Source: Pseudonocardia phyllosphaerae (lineage in GTDB: Bacteria; Actinomycetota; Actinomycetes; Mycobacteriales; Pseudonocardiaceae). Taken from it: a DNA stretch of 64,000 nt. Below the pieces are notes generated by a model, which made no database searches, was not told the origin of the DNA, and saw nothing but the letters and a program-made list of their open reading frames with translations. The first letter of the stretch is position 1, and each line of letters begins with the position of its first letter. Shown here piece by piece: positions 8,421-17,525 of this stretch. A program made the position numbers and the translations under genes. The stretch covers positions 868,001 to 932,000 of the forward strand of contig NZ_JBKGXS010000001.1 of the NCBI RefSeq assembly GCF_046546475.1. The letters run 5' to 3'.

Positions 8421-8443
8421 CCCCGCCCGAGCTCTCCGCCGGT

Positions 8444-8469
8444 CCCGGATCCGCAACCGCGGATCCGGG
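8444..8469. terminator. Perfect 11-bp stem-loop after ald
   Basis: CCCGGATCCGC, loop AACC, GCGGATCCGGG, 23 bp after the ald stop. No T-tract. Likely terminator of ald. Confidence 0.65.
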
Positions 8470-8591
8470 ATTCCGGCATTCCCGGACACGGTCCCGCAAA
8501 ACGGGCAAATCGCAATGCAACCTGATTGTGACCCGAAATCTGTACCCGGACGCGTGACGCGGCACTCGTCGCGGTCGTAGCTTCACCGCTC

Positions 8592-10097
8592 ATGACGGTC
8601 ACGAACCGCGGGGGCGGACCCTTCAGCGGCTTTCTCCGCACGAAGTCGGTCGAGCAGGCGATCAGGGACACCGAGGAACCGGAGTTCCAGCTGCGCAAGG
8701 CGCTCGGTCCGGTCCAACTGACGATCATGGGCATCGGCGTCCTGATCGGGACGGGGGTGTTCGTCCTCGCCGGTGAGGCGGCGGCGAACTACTCCGGACC
8801 GGCGGTGGCGCTGTCGTTCCTGATCGCCGGCGTGGTGTGTGCGCTGGCGGCGCTCTGCTACGCCGAGTTCGCCTCCAGCGTGCCGGTGGCGGGCAGCGCC
8901 TACACGTTCTCCTACGCCTCCATGGGCGAGTTCATCGCCTGGATGATCGGCTGGGACCTGATCCTGGAGTTCACCCTCGGTGCGGCGACCGTGTCGAAGG
9001 GGTGGAGCGGCTACTTCGACAGTGTGCTCGGCAAGCTCGGCCTCTCGATCCCCGACGCGATCTCCAGCGCCCCGGAGGACGGCGGTGTCGTCGACGTCCC
9101 GGCGATGTTCATCTCGCTGGCCATGATGGTCGTGCTGATCATCGGCATCCGGCTCTCGGCCTGGGTGAACGCCACCATCACCACGCTCAAGCTGCTGATC
9201 GTCGCCGGGATCCTGATCATCGGCTCGTTCTACGTGACCAGCTCCAACTGGATCCCGTTCATCCCCGAGTCGAAGCCCGCCGACTATTCCGACGCGGTCG
9301 GCGGTACCCCGCTGCTGCTGCAGATCCTCGGCATCAACAGCGGGTTCGGCATCACCGGCGTGTTCACCGGTGCCGCGGTCGTGTTCTTCGCCTACCTCGG
9401 CTTCGACATCGTCGCGACGCTGTCGGAGGAGGTGAAGAACCCGCAGAAGACCATGCCGATCGGCATCATCGCCTCGCTGACCATCGCGACGGTGCTCTAC
9501 ATCGTCGTCTCGCTGGTCTACACCGGGATCCTGCCGTACCAGCAGCTCGGCGTGGAGGCGCCTGCGGCGGCGGCGATGGCCGCGACCGGCGTGCCCGCGG
9601 CGGAGTTCATCATCTCGCTCGGCATCCTGATCGGCCTCACCGTCGTGATCATGACGCTGATGCTCGGCCAGACCCGCGTGGCGTTCGCGATGAGCCGCGA
9701 CCACCTGCTGCCCTCGACGCTGGCCAAGGTGCACCCGAAGTACCGCACCCCTTACAAGCTCACGATCATCACCGGTGTCGTGTCGGCGATCCTCTGCGGC
9801 TTCATCCCGCTCTCCGAGCTCGCGGCGCTGGTGAACATCGGCACGCTGGCCGCGTTCGTGCTGGTCTCGATCGGCGTGATCGTGCTGCGCAAGAAGCGCC
9901 CCGACCTGCCGCGCACGTTCAAGACGCCGCTGGTGCCCTTCATCCCGATCCTGTCCGCGGTGCTGTGCTTCGGCGTGGCGCTGTTCCTGCCGGTCGACAC
10001 CTGGCTGCGGTTCGTCGGCTGGATGGTCATCGGCTTCATCGTCTACTACTTCTACGGCCGCACGCGCAGCCGGCTCGTGACCGGCGAGCACGCCTGA
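8592..10097 (+). CDS. APC-family amino-acid permease (Rv3253c type)
   Basis: A 501-residue amino-acid/polyamine/organocation transporter of the cationic amino-acid transporter-like branch. The N-terminus SVEQAIRDTEEPEFQLRKAL is followed by about twelve hydrophobic segments. TM1 carries the substrate-binding IGIGVLIGTGVFVLAG (G-x-G-V motif) and TM6 is VVFFAYLGFDIVATLSEEVK, diagnostic for the group. FAMSRDHLLPSTLAKVHPKY is the conserved cytoplasmic loop. Substrate cannot be told from sequence. It follows ald on the same strand, as in mycobacterial order, but a terminator-like hairpin separates them. Confidence 0.93.
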   Translation: MTVTNRGGGPFSGFLRTKSVEQAIRDTEEPEFQLRKALGPVQLTIMGIGVLIGTGVFVLAGEAAANYSGPAVALSFLIAGVVCALAALCYAEFASSVPVAGSAYTFSYASMGEFIAWMIGWDLILEFTLGAATVSKGWSGYFDSVLGKLGLSIPDAISSAPEDGGVVDVPAMFISLAMMVVLIIGIRLSAWVNATITTLKLLIVAGILIIGSFYVTSSNWIPFIPESKPADYSDAVGGTPLLLQILGINSGFGITGVFTGAAVVFFAYLGFDIVATLSEEVKNPQKTMPIGIIASLTIATVLYIVVSLVYTGILPYQQLGVEAPAAAAMAATGVPAAEFIISLGILIGLTVVIMTLMLGQTRVAFAMSRDHLLPSTLAKVHPKYRTPYKLTIITGVVSAILCGFIPLSELAALVNIGTLAAFVLVSIGVIVLRKKRPDLPRTFKTPLVPFIPILSAVLCFGVALFLPVDTWLRFVGWMVIGFIVYYFYGRTRSRLVTGEHA

Positions 10098-10111
10098 CCC
10101 TGCGCCACCCC

Positions 10112-10154
10112 TCCGGCCCCGTGGCCCGCCCGACGGCGGTGCCGCGGGGCCGGA
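10112..10154. terminator. Stem-loop after the APC permease
   Basis: TCCGGCCCCG (10112-10121) pairs perfectly with CGGGGCCGGA (10145-10154) across a GC-rich loop. Likely terminator. Confidence 0.5.
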
Positions 10155-10222
10155 ATGCTGTCCGGGGTTCGCCCGCTCCGACCCCTCCTGCCAGGGCGGG
10201 TTCGGCACTAGGCTCGCGATCC

Positions 10223-11617
10223 ATGACCGTTCCGCAGCCGGACGACGCCGGCGATCCGCGTGCCGCGACGGTCTGCCTCGACGTCGGGTCCTGCTGGACG
10301 AAGGCCGTGCTGGTCCAGCCCGACGGCTCGCCGTCCGGTTACGCCGAGCACCCCACCACCCCCGACGTCCTGGCCGGGGTGGACGCCGCCGTCGCCGCGG
10401 CGGCCGCGGCCGGGCACAGCGGGGCGGCCTCCCCGGAGGTGCTGGCCTGCTCCTCGGCGGGCGGGGCGCTGCGCCTCGCCGTCGTCGGGGCGGAGCGCCT
10501 GGCCGCGACCGAGGCCGCGCACCGGGTGTGCCGGACCGCCGGGGCACGCGTCGTCGGGGTGTACAGCGGGGCGCTGGAGTCCTCCGACGTCCGCGAGCTG
10601 GCCGGGCAACGGCCCGGTGTGGTGCTGCTGCTCGGCGGGGCCGACGGCGAGGACCCCGGCATCGTCCTGCACAACGCGGGACGGCTGGCACGCACCCGCG
10701 GTGGTTACCCGGTCCTGCTCGCCGTCGACGACGCCGCCCGCAACGACGCCCTGAGCCTGCTCCGCGCCGGCGGGCGGGCGGTCACGACCTGCCCGAACGT
10801 GATCCCGCGGACCGGTGAGATCGTCCCCGGACCGGCCCGGAACGCGGTGACCCGGCTCTACGAGCGCCACGTACTCGGCCGCAGCGGGGAGGACGGGCGG
10901 TTCACCTCGCTGGCCCGCACCCGCACCCCGCTCGCGGTCTCCGGCGGCGCGGCCGCGCTGGCCCGGGTGACCGGCACCGGCGTGCTCGTCGTCGACATCG
11001 GCTCGGCGACCACCGACGTGCACCAGGCCGTCGACCCGGCGTTCCTGGCGTCGGCGCCCGAACCGCTGGTCACCGTGGAGGGCGACCTCGGGCTCCGGGA
11101 CGGTGCGCACGGGCTGATCGTGGAGGCCCAGGCCGACGGCGTCGTCGACCCGGTCGAGGCCGACCTGCTCACCCCCGCGGTGTCCGCGCTGGCCGGAGCC
11201 GGGGCGTCGGTGCCCGCGACCCGGGGCGAGGCGGCGGAGGACCGGCGGCTCGCGGCCGTCGCCGCGGTGCTCGCGCTGCGCAGGCACCTGCGCGCGACCG
11301 GCCACCTCGCCGATCCCGACGGCGACGACGGGCTGCCCGGCTCGCAGCAGCGCGGGGCGCTGGGGCTGCGCGGCGCTGCCGCACTCGGTGACATCGGTCT
11401 CGTGGTGCTCACCGGCGGCGTGTTCCGCCAGCGGGACCCCGCCGGCCTGGCGGCCGTGGCCGCCACCGTCGAGAGCGATCCGGTGCTCGCACCCGTCCTG
11501 ACCGGTGCGGACGTGCGGATCGACGGCGAGGTCGTGCTGGCACCGGCGGGGCTGCTGGCCGCGTCGGGACGTGAACGCGCCGCCCGTGCACTGCTGACCG
11601 AGCAGCTGCTGGAATGA
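10223..11617 (+). CDS. MutL/GlmL-like actin-fold (hydantoinase/ASKHA) protein, orphan
   Basis: A 464-residue protein of the MutL/GlmL family, whose best-known members are encoded between the glutamate mutase S and E genes and are presumed reactivating chaperones. Two ATPase half-sites are visible: VCLDVGSCWTKAVLV (phosphate 1, about residue 15) and VLVVDIGSATTDVHQ (phosphate 2, about 255). VVLLLGGADGEDPGIVLHNA and VVLTGGVFRQRDP are further family-typical blocks. No mutase subunit gene or other B12 enzyme lies nearby, so the partner is unknown. ATG 10223 gives a normal N-terminus. It precedes the sahH leader on the same strand by about 90 bp. Confidence 0.82.
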   Translation: MTVPQPDDAGDPRAATVCLDVGSCWTKAVLVQPDGSPSGYAEHPTTPDVLAGVDAAVAAAAAAGHSGAASPEVLACSSAGGALRLAVVGAERLAATEAAHRVCRTAGARVVGVYSGALESSDVRELAGQRPGVVLLLGGADGEDPGIVLHNAGRLARTRGGYPVLLAVDDAARNDALSLLRAGGRAVTTCPNVIPRTGEIVPGPARNAVTRLYERHVLGRSGEDGRFTSLARTRTPLAVSGGAAALARVTGTGVLVVDIGSATTDVHQAVDPAFLASAPEPLVTVEGDLGLRDGAHGLIVEAQADGVVDPVEADLLTPAVSALAGAGASVPATRGEAAEDRRLAAVAAVLALRRHLRATGHLADPDGDDGLPGSQQRGALGLRGAAALGDIGLVVLTGGVFRQRDPAGLAAVAATVESDPVLAPVLTGADVRIDGEVVLAPAGLLAASGRERAARALLTEQLLE

Positions 11618-11705
11618 CCGGTTCATGATCGGGTCGCGGGATCCGGTCCGGTTGACACCCGCCCGGGGCGTGGCAACGATGGAACACGCAACAGCACAGC
11701 CGGGC

Positions 11706-11803
11706 GCCGAGAGGCGCTGCAGCGGCCCGCCCGTCCACCTGCGGTGGCCGGGGCGATGGCCGCCACGCTCGGTCCCGGCCCGCACGGACGAGAAAGGGCG
11801 CCT
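11706..11803 (+). promoter_or_regulatory. Candidate S-adenosylhomocysteine (SAH) riboswitch upstream of sahH
   Basis: The segment follows the SAH riboswitch plan I recall from proteobacterial examples. P1 is GCCGAG (11706-11711) with CTCGGT (11768-11773). The 5' pseudoknot strand AGGCGC (11712-11717) pairs with GCGCCT (11798-11803). The invariant TGCA (11718-11721) follows the pseudoknot strand. P2 is GCGGCC (11722-11727) with GGCCGC (11758-11763), capped by a nested CGCCC/GGGCG and CCACC/GGTGG hairpin. The P1 3' strand is preceded by CCACG, where the model has CCAGG, and the P4 helix is weak. The element ends 10 bp before the Shine-Dalgarno run of a leader ORF coupled to sahH. Gene context (SAH hydrolase) matches the ligand. 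Confidence 0.7.
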
Positions 11804-11828
11804 GTCTCCGACGAGGAGGGAGGGTGCC

Positions 11829-11944
11829 GTGTTCGTGCCCTCGTCTCCCGGCCCGGAGCCCCGTCCCGCCCGACTCTCGTCGCCGGTGACCACCGGCCGC
11901 ACGGACGAGATCGAACCGATCGCCCGAGGAGGCGCACTCACCCC

Positions 11945-11948
<4 letters not shown>
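11829..11948 (+). CDS. Leader ORF coupled to sahH (39 codons, putative)
   Basis: A GTG at 11829 sits 4-8 bp after a strong purine run (GAGGAGGGAGGG, 11813-11824), the best ribosome-binding site in the sahH leader. The ORF encodes a Pro/Arg-rich 39-residue peptide beginning MFVPSSPGPEPRPARLSS. Its TGA (11946-11948) overlaps the sahH ATG (11945-11947) as ATGA. This is the geometry of translational coupling. I recognise no protein family, so translation may matter more than the product. Alternatively the purine run is fortuitous and sahH uses GAGGAGG about 12 bp upstream of its own ATG. Confidence 0.45.
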
Positions 11949-13432
<1,484 letters not shown>

Positions 13433-13469
13433 TCCGGCAGGTCCGGTAGATCCGGTAGGCGAGATCTCT

Positions 13470-13507
13470 CCGACGGCGCGGCGCCCGGCTGGGTGCCGCG
13501 CCGTCGG
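13470..13507. terminator. Perfect 13-bp stem-loop after sahH
   Basis: CCGACGGCGCGGC (13470-13482) pairs with GCCGCGCCGTCGG (13495-13507) around a 12-nt loop. Just upstream three near-copies of ATCCGGTAG are seen (13434-13459). Likely terminator of sahH. Confidence 0.6.
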
Positions 13508-13528
13508 CGTGTGCAGGAAGGGGTGCAG

Positions 13529-14128
13529 GTGAGCGACTCCGAGCCCGGCGTGCCCGAGCCCGCGCCGGAGACCGTGCCCGAGCCCGGGACGGAGACCGAG
13601 CCGGAGACCGTGCCCGGCGTGTCCGAGCCCGGTGCCGGCATCGGGTCCGGATCCGGCGACGGCTGGGTGCGCTGCGCGTACGGCCACCGGCACTGGGGCC
13701 TGTTCGGCGCGGCCGGGCTGCTGGTGCGCCACCACGACGACGCCGACCCGCCCGGTGTCGACCGGGTCCTGCTCCAGCACCGCGCGTCGTGGAGCCACCA
13801 CGGCGGCACCTGGGGCATCCCCGGTGGTGCCCTGGACCCCGGCGAGACCGCCCGGCAGGCGGCGCTGCGCGAGGCCGCCGAGGAGAGCGACCTCGACACC
13901 GCCGCGGCCGAGACGGTCGACGAGTTCGTCGACGACCACGGCGGCTGGAGCTACACCACCGTCGTCGTCCGGGTGCCGTGCGCGCCGCCGGTCGCGGTAC
14001 GCGGAGCGGAGAGCACCGAGCTGCGCTGGGTGCGCGCCGACCGGCTCCACGAGCTCGACCTGCACCCCGGGTTCGCGACGAGCTGGCCCCGGGTGCGGGC
14101 GCTCGGGGCCCTGCCGCACACCGGCTAG
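13529..14128 (+). CDS. NUDIX hydrolase with acidic Pro/Glu/Val-rich N-terminus
   Basis: A 199-residue protein. Residues 1 to about 45 are low-complexity with repeated PEP/ETVPE/GVSEPG units. A segment WVRCAYGHRHWGLFGAAGLL leads into the NUDIX fold. The NUDIX box reads GGALDPGETARQAALREAAEE followed by SDL, so G-x5-E-x7-REUxEE is intact but the Gly two residues after EE is Asp. Family members hydrolyse nucleoside diphosphates linked to another moiety; substrate unknown. GTG 13529 is chosen because GGAAGGGG lies 5 bp upstream; GTG 13511 and 13493 are in-frame alternatives. Its stop is 10 bp before tmk, suggesting co-transcription. Confidence 0.88.
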   Translation: MSDSEPGVPEPAPETVPEPGTETEPETVPGVSEPGAGIGSGSGDGWVRCAYGHRHWGLFGAAGLLVRHHDDADPPGVDRVLLQHRASWSHHGGTWGIPGGALDPGETARQAALREAAEESDLDTAAAETVDEFVDDHGGWSYTTVVVRVPCAPPVAVRGAESTELRWVRADRLHELDLHPGFATSWPRVRALGALPHTG

Positions 14129-14138
14129 GGTCACCGCC

Positions 14139-14822
14139 GTGGGACGGCTGGTGGTCATCGAGGGGCTCGACGGGGCCGGCAAGCGCACGTTCGCGTCGGC
14201 GCTCACGGCCGCCCTGCATGACGCCGGTGCCACGGTGTCCTCCCTCGCCTTCCCCCGGTACGACGACGACGTGCACGCCGAGCTCGCCCGCGACGCCCTC
14301 TACGGCCGGATGGGCGACCTGGCGTCCTCGGTGCACGCGATGGCGGTGCTGTTCGCGCTCGACCGCCGCGACGCCGCCCCGCAGCTGAGCGCGGCGCTGG
14401 CGACGCACGACGTGGTGCTCGTCGACCGCTACGTCGCCTCCAACGCCGCGTACAACGCCGCCCGGCTCGGGCAGGACGCTGCGGGTGAGGTCGTCGGCTG
14501 GGTCCGGGCGCTGGAGATCGACCGGTTCGGTGTCCCCGTGCCCGACCACCAGCTGCTGCTCGCCCCGCCCCGCGAGGTGGCCGCCGAGCGTGCCCGCCTG
14601 CGGGAGGCGACCGAGCCCGGCCGCGAGCGCGACGCCTACGAGAGTGACGCGGGCCTGCAGGCCCGCACCGACGACGTCTACCGGGAGCTGGCCGCGACCG
14701 GCTGGCTGAGCGCCTGGACCGTCGTCGGATCCACCGGCGGGGCCGATCCGGCCGACCCGGCGGCGCTGGTGCCCGTCCTGCTCGACCCTCCGGCGTCGGG
14801 CCCGGAGACCGAACTGGGATAG
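14139..14822 (+). CDS. tmk: Thymidylate kinase
   Basis: Phosphorylates dTMP to dTDP for DNA synthesis. 227 residues. The P-loop is IEGLDGAGKRTFASAL near the N-terminus, with the Lys-Arg-Thr that mycobacterial Tmk also has. FPRYDDDVHAELARDALYG is the substrate-binding segment and VLVDRYVASNAAYNAARLG the DRY/TMP-binding motif. It starts at GTG 14139. Its TAG ends at 14822, two bases before the mtrA ATG, so mtrA is probably translationally linked, as in the mycobacterial tmk-mtrA order. Confidence 0.93.
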   Translation: MGRLVVIEGLDGAGKRTFASALTAALHDAGATVSSLAFPRYDDDVHAELARDALYGRMGDLASSVHAMAVLFALDRRDAAPQLSAALATHDVVLVDRYVASNAAYNAARLGQDAAGEVVGWVRALEIDRFGVPVPDHQLLLAPPREVAAERARLREATEPGRERDAYESDAGLQARTDDVYRELAATGWLSAWTVVGSTGGADPADPAALVPVLLDPPASGPETELG

Positions 14823-14824
14823 TG

Positions 14825-15508
14825 ATGCTCATGAAGTCGCGCGTGCTGGTGGTCGACGACGACCCGGCCCTGGCCGAGATGCTCACCATCGTGCTGCGGG
14901 GCGAAGGATTCGACACCGCCGTCGTCGCCGACGGCACGCGGGCGCTGCCCGCGGTCCGCGACGTCCAGCCCGACCTCGTGCTGCTCGACCTGATGCTGCC
15001 CGGGATGAACGGCATCGACGTCTGCCGGGCCATCCGGGCCGAGTCGGGCGTTCCCATCGTCATGCTCACCGCCAAGTCGGACACGGTCGACGTCGTCCTC
15101 GGTCTCGAGTCGGGCGCCGACGACTACGTGGTCAAGCCGTTCAAGCCGAAGGAGCTCGTCGCGCGGATCCGGGCCCGGGTGCGCCGCAACGACTCCGAGC
15201 CCGCCGAGCAGCTGTCGATCGGCGACATCGAGATCGACGTCCCGGCCCATCAGGTGATGCGGGAGGGTCGGCCGATCGCGCTCACCCCGCTCGAGTTCGA
15301 CCTGCTCGTCGCGCTCGCCCGCAAGCCGCGGCAGGTGTTCACCCGCGAGGTGCTCCTGGAGCAGGTGTGGGGCTACCGGCACGCCGCCGACACCCGGCTG
15401 GTGAACGTGCACGTGCAGCGCCTGCGCTCGAAGGTGGAGCGCGACCCCGAGCGCCCCGAGGTGGTCCTGACCGTCCGCGGGGTGGGGTACAAGGCCGGCC
15501 CCCCGTGA
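14825..15508 (+). CDS. mtrA: Response regulator MtrA
   Basis: DNA-binding response regulator of the MtrAB envelope/cell-cycle system. The receiver domain contains VLVVDDDPALAEMLTIVLRG, the phosphoacceptor Asp55 in LVLLDLMLPGMNG, the Thr in VMLTAKSDTVD and the Lys in DDYVVKPFKPKEL. The OmpR-type winged helix contains ALTPLEFDLLVALARKPRQV and ends VVLTVRGVGYKAGPP, almost identical to what I recall of mycobacterial MtrA. ATG 14825 has GGGA at suitable spacing; GTG 14822 and ATG 14831 are alternatives. It is directly followed by mtrB and lpqB. Confidence 0.97.
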   Translation: MLMKSRVLVVDDDPALAEMLTIVLRGEGFDTAVVADGTRALPAVRDVQPDLVLLDLMLPGMNGIDVCRAIRAESGVPIVMLTAKSDTVDVVLGLESGADDYVVKPFKPKELVARIRARVRRNDSEPAEQLSIGDIEIDVPAHQVMREGRPIALTPLEFDLLVALARKPRQVFTREVLLEQVWGYRHAADTRLVNVHVQRLRSKVERDPERPEVVLTVRGVGYKAGPP

Positions 15509-15530
15509 CCGGGAAGCGGGGCATCCGGCC

Positions 15531-17525
15531 GTGAGGGGCCGGGTACGCCGCCGGATCCGGGGGCTGCCCGGGATGGCGCGGCTGGCGCAGGCCCTCGCGC
15601 CACTGCGTGCCCAGGCCCGCGAGCTCGGCGGCCTCGTGGCCGCCTCGTGGCGGCGTTCGCTGCAGCTGCGGGTCGTCGTGTCGACGCTCGCGCTGTCCTC
15701 GGCCGTGGTCCTCGTGCTCGGCCTGGTGCTGCAGAGCGAGATCGCCGAGCGGCTGCTGCAGAGCAAGACCGCGGGCGCGCTGGTGCAGGCCGAGGCCGGC
15801 CGCGTCGTGCTCGAGGGGCAGCTCTCCGGCGTCGACCCCGACCGCGAGGGCGTGCAGGAGATCCTCAACCAGGCGCTGCAGCGGCTGACCAACTCCGACA
15901 GCTCCGCGCCCGGTGCGACGACCGCCGGTGAGTTCCGGGCCGCGCTGACCACCGGGTCCGGCAGCGGCCCCGAGGTCTCCGCCGGGCCGGTCGACGAGGT
16001 CACCCCGGAGCAGCGGCTCACCGTGGCCGAGGGCGGGCTGAGCCGCCAGTACACGACCGTCGACGGCATCCCGACGCTGATCATCGGGCAGCCGGTCGCC
16101 ACCGCGGGCCGGGAGCTGCAGTTCTACCTGCTGTTCCCGCTGGAGGGCGAGCGCCAGACGCTGAACCTGGTGCAGAGCACGCTGATCGTCGGCGGCCTCG
16201 TGCTGCTGGTGCTGCTCGCCGCGATCGCCAGCCTGGTGACCCGGCAGGTCGTCCGGCCGATCGGGCACGCCGCCGACGTCGCCGAACGCTTCGCCGGCGG
16301 GCACCTCGACGAACGCATGGCCGTCCGCGGCGAGGACGAGGTCGCCCGGCTCGCCGAGTCCTACAACGAGATGGCCGGCAGCCTCGCCGCGCAGATCGCC
16401 CAGCTCGAGGAGTTCGGCGCGCTGCAGCGCCGGTTCACCTCCGACGTCAGCCACGAGCTGCGCACGCCGCTGACCACCGTGCGGATGGCCGCCGACGTCC
16501 TCTACGCCTCCCGCGACGAGCTGCTCCCCGCCCTGCGCCGCAGCTCCGAGCTGCTGGTCACCGAGCTCGACCGGTTCGAGGAGCTGCTCGCCGACCTGCT
16601 GGAGATCTCCCGGCTCGACGCAGGCGTCGCCGACCTCGGGGCCGAGCGCATCGACCTGGGCGCGATCGTGCACCGTGCGGTGGACGCGGTCCGCGGCATC
16701 GCCGCCGACGCGGGCACCGAGCTGGTGCTCGACCTGCCCGAGAGCGAGGTCGTGGAGGCCGACTCGCGGCGGGTCGAGCGGATCGTGCGGAACCTGGTGG
16801 CCAACGCGATCGACCACGGGGAGGGCAAGCCGGTGGAGGTCACGATGGCCGGGGACCCCGGCGGCGTCGCCGTGCTGGTGCGGGACCACGGCGTCGGCCT
16901 GCGCCCCGGTGAGGCCGATCTGGTGTTCAACCGGTTCTGGCGTGCCGAGGAGTCCCGGGCCCGCCGCAGCGGCGGCACCGGGCTGGGGCTGTCGATCAGC
17001 ATCGAGGACGCCCGCCTGCACGGTGGCTGGCTGCAGGCCTGGGGCGAGCCCGGCCGCGGGTCGGCGTTCCGGCTGACCCTGCCGCGCCAGGTCGGCGGTC
17101 ACCTCTCGGCCTCCCCGCTGCCCCTGGGGCCGTCGCCGCGCAACGGCACCCGGGACACCGACGACGACCGCAGGGACGGCCGTCCCGGCTCCTCGGTACC
17201 GACCCCGCCGCGCGGGGTGCTCACCGTGCGCGGGCCGAGCACCCGGCCCGACGACCACCGGCCCGACGGCTCGGGAGCGGACACCGCCGACACGCACGAC
17301 GCCGGCCCTCGCGATGCCGACGACGCCCGCGACACGGCCGACGCCCGCGACACTTCCGACACAGCCGACGACGCCCGCGACACCGCCGACCCCGCCGCCA
17401 CCCGCGACACCGCCGCCACCCGCGACACCGCCGACACAGCCGCCGACACCCGCGCCGACTCCGGGGACGCCGCCCCGATCCGGCCCGCGGAGCGGGCGAT
17501 CATCGACCCGGGAGCCGACCGGTGA
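15531..17525 (+). CDS. mtrB: Sensor histidine kinase MtrB with repeat-rich C-terminal tail
   Basis: Membrane kinase partner of MtrA. Order: short basic N-terminus, TM1 (VVVSTLALSSAVVLVLGLVL), extracytoplasmic domain (about 60-215), TM2 (LIVGGLVLLVLLAAIASLV), HAMP, then HisKA with H308 in FTSDVSHELRTPLTTVRMAA, N-box RNLVANAIDHGEG, G1 VRDHGVGLRPGEAD and G2 RRSGGTGLGLSISIEDA. The kinase core ends near residue 525. The remaining ~140 residues are unusual: a Pro/Arg/Gly-rich linker then a Asp/Thr/Ala run built from DARDTAD-like units. The TGA overlaps the lpqB GTG (GTGA). Start GTG 15531. Confidence 0.95.
   Translation: MRGRVRRRIRGLPGMARLAQALAPLRAQARELGGLVAASWRRSLQLRVVVSTLALSSAVVLVLGLVLQSEIAERLLQSKTAGALVQAEAGRVVLEGQLSGVDPDREGVQEILNQALQRLTNSDSSAPGATTAGEFRAALTTGSGSGPEVSAGPVDEVTPEQRLTVAEGGLSRQYTTVDGIPTLIIGQPVATAGRELQFYLLFPLEGERQTLNLVQSTLIVGGLVLLVLLAAIASLVTRQVVRPIGHAADVAERFAGGHLDERMAVRGEDEVARLAESYNEMAGSLAAQIAQLEEFGALQRRFTSDVSHELRTPLTTVRMAADVLYASRDELLPALRRSSELLVTELDRFEELLADLLEISRLDAGVADLGAERIDLGAIVHRAVDAVRGIAADAGTELVLDLPESEVVEADSRRVERIVRNLVANAIDHGEGKPVEVTMAGDPGGVAVLVRDHGVGLRPGEADLVFNRFWRAEESRARRSGGTGLGLSISIEDARLHGGWLQAWGEPGRGSAFRLTLPRQVGGHLSASPLPLGPSPRNGTRDTDDDRRDGRPGSSVPTPPRGVLTVRGPSTRPDDHRPDGSGADTADTHDAGPRDADDARDTADARDTSDTADDARDTADPAATRDTAATRDTADTAADTRADSGDAAPIRPAERAIIDPGADR
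17290..17460 (+). repeat. In-frame degenerate repeats in the mtrB 3' end
   Basis: About ten imperfect copies of a 15-24 bp unit around CCCGCGACACCGCCGAC encode alternating DARDTAD, TRDTAAT and DTADTA segments. All length changes visible are multiples of three, so the frame is kept. Such tracts expand and contract easily. Confidence 0.75.

Noticed and set aside
11744..11944. N-terminal extension of SahH through the leader
   Set aside because: The leader matches an RNA structure and the family N-terminus aligns at ATG 11945.
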